From the NCBI GenBank assembly GCA_013368315.1, contig JAACJM010000200.1:91787-155786 (forward strand): DNA of 64,000 nt. The letters run 5' to 3'. This stretch comes from Tetrapyrgos nigripes (Eukaryota > Basidiomycota > Agaricomycetes > Agaricales > Campanellaceae). Positions within the stretch are counted from its first letter, which is position 1. The number at the start of each line of letters is the position of its first letter. The notes below the pieces were generated by a model that did not search any database, was not told the DNA's origin, and was given only the letters and a program-made list of their open reading frames with translations. The position numbers were made by a program, and so were the translations under genes. Positions 56,241-64,000 of this stretch are shown one piece after another.

Positions 56241-57930
56241 ATGTCGAACTTGCGTCTGTTAACGACCTGTAAACATAAAGTCAAGAAATTTCTTTCAAAG
56301 GGATCGCGCGCATACAAGTTGGCAAAAATAAGAATATTATTGCTGTTCCAACTAAGTACACTGAGTATACTAAACTATGACTAACCCAGCCTAAGTTCCC
56401 GTCAAATCAAAAGATTACTACCTGCCGGATGCTCAAACTCTTGAAGCCCTGTGAAGCACTAAGGGGTCGCAAAAGCGGTGGGCGGACGATGCTGAAGAGT
56501 TGAGGAAGGTGAAAGGGTTGAATCCCCTTGACCACGTTGAGTAGGAGAGGAGTCGATGGTGTTTCATCTTGAGTCATGCTGCACGTACTGATGGCATCGG
56601 AAAGGGAGTTGATGAATTGAGAGGGGGAGGATTAAGGGTCGTTGAGGCGGTTGGGATGCGGCTCGAGGGCTTGGCGCGACGAATAGGAAAGCGAGGGAGA
56701 GAAGACTAACAAACCTAGAGTAAGCGCGAGTCAGGAGGGAGAAAAAAGAGGAAACACGCAGTGGTTACGCACCTAGAGTTGCCACATATTTCAATCCCAA
56801 GTGGCCACTAGACCCTAACGAGTCCACGCCTGCTCCTTAAACCCTAACCGTGTATTCCAAACAGTCTATGCCTGATACCCAAACCTAACCCCTCGCCTAC
56901 CACTGAAAGCGAGCGAGAAGTTGGACGAGAGGCGGAAGGAGAAGGAGAGGTGCCGGCAGTCTTGAGGTAGGACGCAGGGACATGGAGGAGGTGGATGAAA
57001 AGATGAGTAAAGCTGTAAAAAAAAAAAAGAAGGGTTAATCAAAAGGAAAACGAAAGCATAGCAAATGCTACACACCTGGGCGTCACCATAAACCTACAAC
57101 CGACATCCACAACCATTTCCACAACCACTTAACACTGACGCTCACACCTCGCAACGTCCATCTTAATCCTTACCTCAATCTCTGCCCTAACACTTCCCTA
57201 CCGACCGAGTAGACCTGTAAAATAGTCGTTAGTGAGTACTATAACTGCCTCCAACCCGTTACCTCTCTGCTGCTCGTGTTGTTGGACCCAGGTGGTACGA
57301 TTCCATGACCAACCCGAGCAGCAGGGAGACACCGAGGCGGCAGCAGCGAGAAAGCAAGCAGAACATTACTCACCGGTTCCTAGTATGAATCAAAGCTCAT
57401 AGAACTTTAAAGAGTCGAATCTGAGCATATCAAGCGCAGAAAAGCGCCACTGTTCACCAGCGGACCCGCATATCAAAAGCGGTTTCCTGTATATGCGGTC
57501 AAATTGGTCAACGCCTTTGCCAAACGACGAAAAACAACTTACTTTGAAGTTTGAGAAGGATCTTGAGGTGGCTTGAGGCGAGGGAGTGGTAGAGTCGAGG
57601 TCGTAGGCGGAGATGATGGTGGTTCAGAAGCAAGAGAGGTTGTGACGTAACCGTCACTAACCCACCGAATAAACGCGATTCTCTTCTCTCCAAAACGGGA
57701 GGATCACACCAAGAAGGGATGCAGAGCTGACGCAACCTTTTGAGAAAGTGGTTGTCGGTCTGCGAGGGTTTATATTAGATTGAAAGAGAAGAATAGAGGA
57801 GTAATATCATTTGTACAGTGCATGTAAGTGTAACTAGTTTACTTTACATACACACGACTATCTGTGTATCGTCAGTCTGGTTCAACGAGACTAAATTTAC
57901 TTATAGTTGTACTGCCGAGGGTTTTTTGTA
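56241..57930. other. No gene supported
   Basis: A fragment at 57560-57650 is the reverse-strand relative of 42015-42065 (both encode a VTVTSxPLLxLNxHHL-like stretch, probably by shared descent of non-coding DNA). CACACCTGGGCGTC and nearby telomere-like CCTAAC words lie between 56810 and 56895. No gene is supported. Confidence 0.35.
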
Positions 57931-57935
57931 TGACC

Positions 57936-58170
57936 TATATATAGGTTAGCTCCCACAATGGACTAGACGACTTACGCGCTTAGGGTTATTAGGGGGTCCT
58001 AGGGTCATCTTAGGGTTTTAGGCTAGGGTGGGCGATAGGGTGAGGCTAGGCCAGGGACTAGGGAAGGACTAGGGAAGGGACTAGGGAAGGGCTAGGGAAG
58101 GGACTAGGGAAAGGACTAGGGAAAGGACTAGGGAAGGGACTAGGGAAAGGACTAGGGAATGACTTGGGAA
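57936..58170. repeat. G-rich degenerate telomeric tract with GGGACTAGGGAAG units
   Basis: Begins with the CCTATATATAGGTTAGCTCC start of module X (57936), then TTAGGGTTATTAGGG (57980), then about eleven copies of a 12-13 base (A)GGGA(A)(A)GGACTAGGGAA unit to 58170. It parallels the tract at 35524. Confidence 0.8.
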
Positions 58171-59931
58171 GAGACTAGAGAAGAGAAGGCAGCAGGGAAG
58201 GAGAGGTGTACTCTAGCTTCCTGGACAATAGATTCAACACAAGGAAAGAGACAGTAAAGAACAGAAGGCAGTAGGGAAGGAGAGACATACTCTAGCGTCC
58301 TGGACAATGTCAATTGGGTTCCTGAGGGAATGACTAGGGGAGGGACTGGGCTTTGACAAGTTAAGAGACTAGAGAACAGAAGACAGTAGGGAAGGAGAGA
58401 CATACACTTTCACCCTTTATGTTTTTAACAGTGCAATTGTAGCTCAGTTTATATCTTCCTGGACGATAGGCTTATATGTGCTCAGATGCTATGTTGAATA
58501 TTACATGTGCGCTATAATGACTGATTGTAGCGTCTTAGACAATACACACAGTATTTACAACGATGATTTAGATGTCTTGAACAACATGGACAGTAATCAG
58601 TTTCACTTCAGCGTCTCAGACGTTACAAATGGACTACAATAATGCTTACTGCGACTTCTTAACTCCTGTGGATCAGTTTGTATCCTCCTGGACGATAAGT
58701 TTGTTTCTCTGTCTGATCTATATGTACTTATTCGATTTTTAACTGCTTACATCCTCTAGATAAGTTTATTGTGCCCAGATGCTATGTTGAAAACTGACTG
58801 CACAATTTCCATGTGTGTGGTATAATTACTGATTGGACTTCACACAGTGTTTACAACAATAATTTATATGTCTTGAACAATATGCACAGTAATCAGTTTC
58901 ATTTCAGCATCTCAGACGATATGATTATAATGCTTACTGTAACTTCTTACTTCCTGTGGATCAGTTGTATCCTCCTGGATGATAAGTTTAATCCTCCTTC
59001 TTATCTATACCACCATAATGTTCACTGTAACTTCTTCCTGTGGATCAGTTTGTATCCTCCTGGACGATAAATTTATTTCTCTGTCTGAACTATATTTACT
59101 GATGGAACTTTCAACTGCTTACATCCTCTAGATAAGTTTGTATCTTCCTGGACGATAAGTTTATTATGCCCAGATGCACAATTTGCGCGTGTGTGCTATA
59201 ATTAAATGATTGAACCACCATAATGCTTACTGTAACTTCTTGATTCCTTTTGATCAGTTTATATCCTCCTGGACGATAAGTTTATTTCTGTGTTTGATCT
59301 ATATTTACTGATTGGACTTGTAACTGCTTACATCCTCTAGATCAGTTTGTATCTTCCTGGACAATAAGTTGATCTCTGCCCGGATACCATGTTGTATACT
59401 CACTGCACAATTACCTGATTGGACTTGTAGCGTCTTAGACAATACACACAGTATTTACCAATAATTTATATGTCTTAAACAGTACACACAGTAATCATCT
59501 TAATTTCAGCGTCTCAGACGATATGATTATATCTGCCCGGATGCTATGGTTAATACTTACTGCACGATTTCCCCGTCTGGGTGGATAAGTTTGTATCTTC
59601 CTGGACGCTATGTTATGTTGAGTACTCACTGCACAATTTCCGCATCTAAGCTGTAATTACTGATTGGACTAGTAGCGTCTTAGACAATGCACACACTACA
59701 TAATCATTTTTGTTTCTGTGTCCCGGACAATATGATTGGACCAGAATAATCCTTACTGTAAGTTCCTACATTCTTTAGATAAGTTTGTATCATCGAGGAC
59801 AATAAGTTTATATCTTCCCACATATGTTGAACACTTACTGAACTATAATTACGGATGGGGCTTCTAGCATCTGTTAATTTGCACAGTAATCACTTTCATC
59901 TCAGCGTTTCAGACGTTATGATTGGACCAGA
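58171..59931. repeat. Degenerate AT-rich repeats with CTGGACGATAAGTTT words
   Basis: CTTCCTGGACGATA or TCCTGGACGATAAGTTT occurs at least nine times between 58450 and 59620, along with TGATTGGACTTGTAGCGTCT and AGCGTCTCAGACG hairpins. Spacing is irregular, from about 110 to 270 bases. The first 270 bases hold a separate duplicated block (GAAGGCAGTAGGGAAGGAGA at about 58186, 58263 and 58380). Confidence 0.75.
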
Positions 59932-61410
59932 CTATAGTTATACTAGCTGTCATAATGGTAAATATGAGTGGGGTCCTTCGTAAGGTCCTCACGCTCTCAG
60001 TTCTGGTCCAATCGCCACAAAACTGCCAGATTTGGAAGGCCACGGGTCAGAAGGTGCTCCACATCCCCTGACATGATGACTAATGCTGTGCAGCTGAGGT
60101 GTCAGGGAGCCAGACATTCATTAAGTGTATATAGGGGCTGGGCAGTCACCTGATGAGTGTGGCAACTTGTGGTGTATGGGAAAAATGTAGCTTACATCGT
60201 TTTGGGTCTGCTGTGCCATGCTCAGGGTCACCTGACCAGTCCACACCATGCTATAAGGCAAATACTGTGTTTTTAGAGGTAAAAACGATAGGGTGATTGG
60301 CAGCAGTGTCTGTGCGGGAACTTTAGGCGTGGCATCATGTGACATATGTCAAATTCTTGGAATTAGTCATATGAAGGAGTGTGGGTAGTGTCAAGTGACC
60401 AGCTAATGTCCCTGAATTACTATAGACTTTTTGCTTATAGACCTTTTGCCTATATACAGACTATTTTTTGACTTTTTTTTTGTTAAGTCCCCAACCCTAA
60501 CCCCAATGATAAATCCTGGTGTGCCCTAGAAGTTGCTCCACATTAAGACATAAGAGGATGACTAATGCTGTGCAACTGAGGTGTCAGAGAGACAGACTTT
60601 TGTTGAATGTGTTTAGGGGCTGGGCAGTCACCTGATGAGCGTGGCAACTTGTGGTGTATGGGAAAAATGTAGCTTACATCATTTTGGGTCTGCTGTGCCA
60701 TGCCCAGGATCACCTGACCAGTCCACACCATTCTATAAGGCAAATACTGTGTTTTTAGAGGTAAAATGATAGGGTGATTGGCAGCAGTGTCTGTATGGGA
60801 ACCTTTGGCGTGGTATCATGTGACATATGTCAAATTCTTGGCATTAGTCATAAGAGAGACTGTGGGTAGTGTCAAGTCACCAGCTAGGGTCCCTGAATTA
60901 CTATAGACTTTTTGCTTATAGACTTTTTGTCTACGGACAGACTATTTTTTGACTATTTTTTTTTGTTTCCAACCCTAACCCCAATGATAAATCCTGGTGT
61001 GCCCTAGAAGTTGCTCCACAATAAGACATGAGAGGATGACTAATGCTGTGCAACTGAGGTGTCAGAGAGACAGACTTTTTTGAATGTGTTTAGGGGCTGG
61101 GCAGTCACCTGATGTGTGTGGTGACTTCAGGTGTATGAGAAAATGTAGCTTACATCATTCTGGATATGCAGGTAACATGGACACAGTCACGTGACCAGTC
61201 CACATCATGCAATAAGACAAATACTGCATTTTAGAGGTAAAATAATAGGGTTATTTGTAATAGTCTATGTATGGTAATATTTGGGGTGGCATCATGTGAC
61301 ATATGTCAAATTCTTGGGATTAGTCATGTGAAGGAGTGTGGGTAGTGTCAGGTGACCAGCAGTTGTCCCTGAATTACTAATAGCATGACAAGCATGACAG
61401 TACAAATCCT
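59932..61410. repeat. Subtelomeric modules of about 480 bp, three copies
   Basis: The blocks at about 60010-60485, 60500-60965 and 60985-61400 each run from GTTGCTCCACA through GGATGACTAATGCTGTGCA, GGGGCTGGGCAGTCACCTGA, CAAATACTGTGTTTTTAGAG and GACATATGTCAAATTCTTGG to TCCCTGAATTACTA. The first two are followed by a T-run and AACCCTAACCCCAATGATAA. The first also has the TATAGTTATACTAGCTGTCA head found at 25047. Confidence 0.9.
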
Positions 61411-62975
61411 GGTGGGCCCCAAGTTGCTAAATTGGGGGTTAAGAGGCCAGAGGCCCTGAAGTAAAGCTGCACACAGTTGGGGTTAGGAGAGGGGTTGTTA
61501 ACCAATGATACCTGCTGTGGTGCAGCAGAGTGTAGCCTGTCATGAACAACCTCTCGCCACTTACCTAATCCCTCTGCATACTATGGATCATACCTAGGAT
61601 CAAATCTGGCCACATCAGCATATGTCAGCTGTAATATTATCATGATTTGGATATCAATTCAAGTCATTGATATGAGATCCATTCAAAATGATTTGATTGA
61701 TTAATATATATATGGGTTTTCTATTTGAAGAATGTAAGTTGATATTTATTTTTATCAACATGTTTTTCTAGAGTATACATGGGTATACGATATACAGTCA
61801 TATTAGCTTTAAATATTTACAAACTGTCATGATGTCTATATTTGGTACTATTTATTTCCTCTTATCTCCGTATCCTGGGATCTTTACACCATATGACTCC
61901 TGTTCCACATGCTACGCAGTGGACCTTTCATTTCTCCAATATAGCTTCTTTTACAGCTTTACTTTACAGCTTTATCTTTACATATATAAACCCTGTCCTG
62001 ACACCTGGTTCCCCATCTTGACCTCTTCATCGTTGGGACCAGGTGTGTATTTCCTTTTTCACTATTTCTTTCACCTTTACTGATGGGCACTGTAGTTCCA
62101 GTACTTACTGCTGTCTGTTAGTTGAGTCCAGCCCGTAGTTCCTCATTATCGCTATCTAAGTGCTCACCTCTTTGTGAGACAGACCAGCACCTATACCATG
62201 CATGGTACTTGGAATAATTTTCATATACTACCCATGTCCTGTCCTTATTTACATTTTGCATGGTATGGTCATTGATTATTCTCAGAGATTTCCTGAACGC
62301 ACTCAGGCTAGTCTAACCTTAGAAGGTGTCTCCTACTTTCAGGAAACAGCTTCTGTTGATGATAGGGCTCGCCACCATTACCATGCAGGCATGGTTGACA
62401 GTTACCGTTAAACGGTACCCGGTACCATACCGTGTCAAGTCCTGGATGATCACTAGACAGCACAGTCACAGCACAGTGATACCCGTCAAAGTCCGTGCCG
62501 TAAATGGCCATACACGTCGTAATACGGTCATCATCATTATGCTTTTTGACTCTGTAACGACCACCATCTCTACCCCTGCAGGTGTAATCCATGGAACAGT
62601 GGCGCATTGTCTACCTGGATATTGCGGCTCATTATCTTTTGAATAAAACTAAGTACTTTCCATATGCCGCAGCTCCAAAAACCTCAGTCATCCACCTTGG
62701 CCTGAGCAACAGAATTGTCGACATCTCTTCAACATGGAGCTTTTGAAGATTTCCGAGAATGGACAAGTGTGCAAAGATCTCGCTTCTGTAAGGTATAAAA
62801 AGCTGGCTGTAATTTTTTTCTCCTTCACTCGCAGTTCGGGATGGCAGCCTCTGTCATTCACTCGTCGAAAAAGCTCACCCGAGGGCGCTTCGCAAAGACC
62901 CCTCAGCATCTTCTATTGTCAAGAATATCAATCAATGGCTTTTCTACAACGTCCTACCAGTCCTTTCCCTAATCC
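61411..62975. other. Terminal low-content region, no gene supported
   Basis: AT-rich to about 62100. Between 62390 and 62470 lies a cluster of TACCG/CGGTA words (AAACGGTACCCGGTACCATA), partly palindromic. A small plus-strand frame at 62734-63000 has no motif. Confidence 0.35.
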
Positions 62976-63025
62976 TAACCCTAAGGGAGCAGTAACATAG
63001 GGCTATGTTATGGTGAAGATATAGG
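62976..63025. repeat. Shared junction fragment, copy 2
   Basis: Same sequence as 49552-49601, starting CCTAACCCTAAGGGAGCAGT and ending GATATAGG. Here it is preceded by CCTTTCCCTAATCC, a degenerate telomeric stretch. Confidence 0.9.
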
Positions 63026-63859
63026 TAGGCATTGGTTGCCTTGCAGCACTTGTGAATTGATTTATACAAAGCTGCCACATGGCTATCACATGGCCAGTGG
63101 GATTTGCCAGGATTCCTTAGGATTACACTTGATCTTCTCATTATAATCTCAGACTCTTCTCAATGAGAAGATTCATGCTCTTCTGATATGACTGCACATC
63201 ATACACCCCTGTAAAATCACAATGATTATAATAAAACTACTTACTTGCATCTGACCTGAAGAGGCTATCCGTGTAAGACTCCTTGGTCAGAACTAGCTGA
63301 AGAACGGAGCTGTGGCTCCAGGCTAGTCATATTAAATCATGAGTGAACAATGGAAAGCTTGAACCTTGATTCCAAGTAATGGCACTCTCGGAGGCTTTCA
63401 GAAACCTGTTCCCAAGGAAATGAATACAGTGGCACCTGAAGAATGAAGAACAATTGAAAGACAAGCTCAGGGAAACTCAACAGAGAGAAAGAAGAATAGA
63501 AATGGATGTACCCAAGGCTCTAAGCCTGCCATCACACTTACCAAATTGGAGTCAGACCATACAACACCTTTCCGCAGTAATATAAGGACTGTAGATGTAG
63601 ATACATAGACAGAGAACCCCGCCCCTGTCTTTGGGTGACAACAGAGAGTCCTTCATGGATACCATAAAGAGTTTCAATTGAATTTCATTCTATCCATCTA
63701 CCTTTGAGACCCCTCTTGAGAGTGTTTGATCTTCAACTTATCAATACTTATCATTCAAGACCCCTTCGAACTTAAGGAGTTTTATAGAGTGTATTATTGA
63801 TTTTCTATCTACTACACTCGAGAGCCCTATCACTTCTCATTGAGTACAGGGCCAGGAAA
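63026..63859. other. Telomere-adjacent sequence, no gene supported
   Basis: Unique-looking sequence of about 830 bases up to the telomere. No helicase or other telomere-linked gene is seen. TTCAAGACCCCTTCGAACTT and nearby words resemble LTR-type non-coding DNA, but I cannot find paired termini. Confidence 0.35.
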
Positions 63860-64000
63860 GGGTTAGGGTTAGGGTTAGGGTTAGGGTTAGGGTTAGGGTT
63901 AGGGTTAGGGTTAGGGTTAGGGTTAGGGTTAGGGTTAGGGTTAGGGTTAGGGTTAGGGTTAGGGTTAGGGTTAGGGTTAGGGTTAGGGTTAGGGTTAGGG
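63860..64000 (+). repeat. Telomere, (TTAGGG)n
   Basis: From GGGTTAGGG at 63860, 141 bases (about 23 units) of perfect TTAGGG run to the end of the window. The G-rich strand points 3' toward the right end, as expected for a true chromosome terminus rather than an interstitial tract. Confidence 0.98.

Noticed and set aside
62326..62646. Small gene beside the telomere
   Set aside because: Mirror-image frames on both strands over a partly palindromic stretch; no domain or signal peptide.
1..64000. tRNA or rRNA genes
   Set aside because: I looked for TΨC-like GGTTCGANNCC with a matching acceptor stem and for rRNA core words and found none I could support.

Overview
The window looks like a chromosome arm end from a filamentous basidiomycete (probably an Agaricomycete). 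It ends at the right in a true telomere: about 23 perfect TTAGGG units run to base 64000 with the G-rich strand 3' outward. The fungal assignment rests on genes split by 50-75 bp GT-AG introns, a CFEM-domain surface protein, an NmrA-like reductase pair, a MYND-finger protein, a NACHT remnant and a chromodomain Ty3/gypsy element. The species cannot be read from the sequence.

Left part (1 to about 22.5 kb) carries the genes. A tandem segmental duplication (1-2444 and 3246 to about 6.45 kb) holds two intact NmrA-like genes (831-1903 and 4212-5277, plus strand), each followed by a convergent gene for a single-pass membrane protein. That partner is intact only in the second unit (5346-6415, minus); the first copy is a truncated pseudogene. 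Next come a six-exon MYND-finger gene (7290-9528, minus), a CFEM GPI-anchored protein (9872-10596, minus), a dispersed pair of small one-TM proteins (12975-13378 and 16292-16697, plus) inside a second segmental duplication, a broken NACHT gene (about 19.06-19.9 kb, minus) and a 65-aa small secreted peptide (20972-21243, plus) that only appears once an intron is removed. Non-autonomous elements with terminal inverted repeats lie between these genes. Two have 8-bp target duplications, and for one of them the paralogous segment preserves the empty site.

The transition (22.7-25.05 kb) is a minus-strand chromodomain gypsy element keeping its 3' LTR, integrase and RNase H. It is cut off at 25046/25047 by a subtelomeric module that recurs at 59.93 kb.

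Right part (25-64 kb) is almost gene-free subtelomere, a mosaic of arrays: a 166-bp tandem repeat; a GC-rich 149-bp satellite (26-35.5 kb) with a 448-bp higher-order trimer and an internal block where CpG has decayed to TpG/CpA; a 54-bp double-hairpin minisatellite (36-37.4 kb); a 110/330-bp palindromic repeat open on both strands (44.9-46.0 kb); a TTGGTCGACCAA-rich repeat (48.4-49.5 kb); and about 480-bp modules (59.9-61.4 kb). Telomere-like fragments mark several module borders. The only recognisable gene debris is a 5'-truncated tannase/feruloyl esterase (49670-50730, minus). The unusual theme is that several distinct arrays are each built on a different short hairpin palindrome, many with a TTG/CAA loop. 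All calls are from reading the sequence; no database search was possible.
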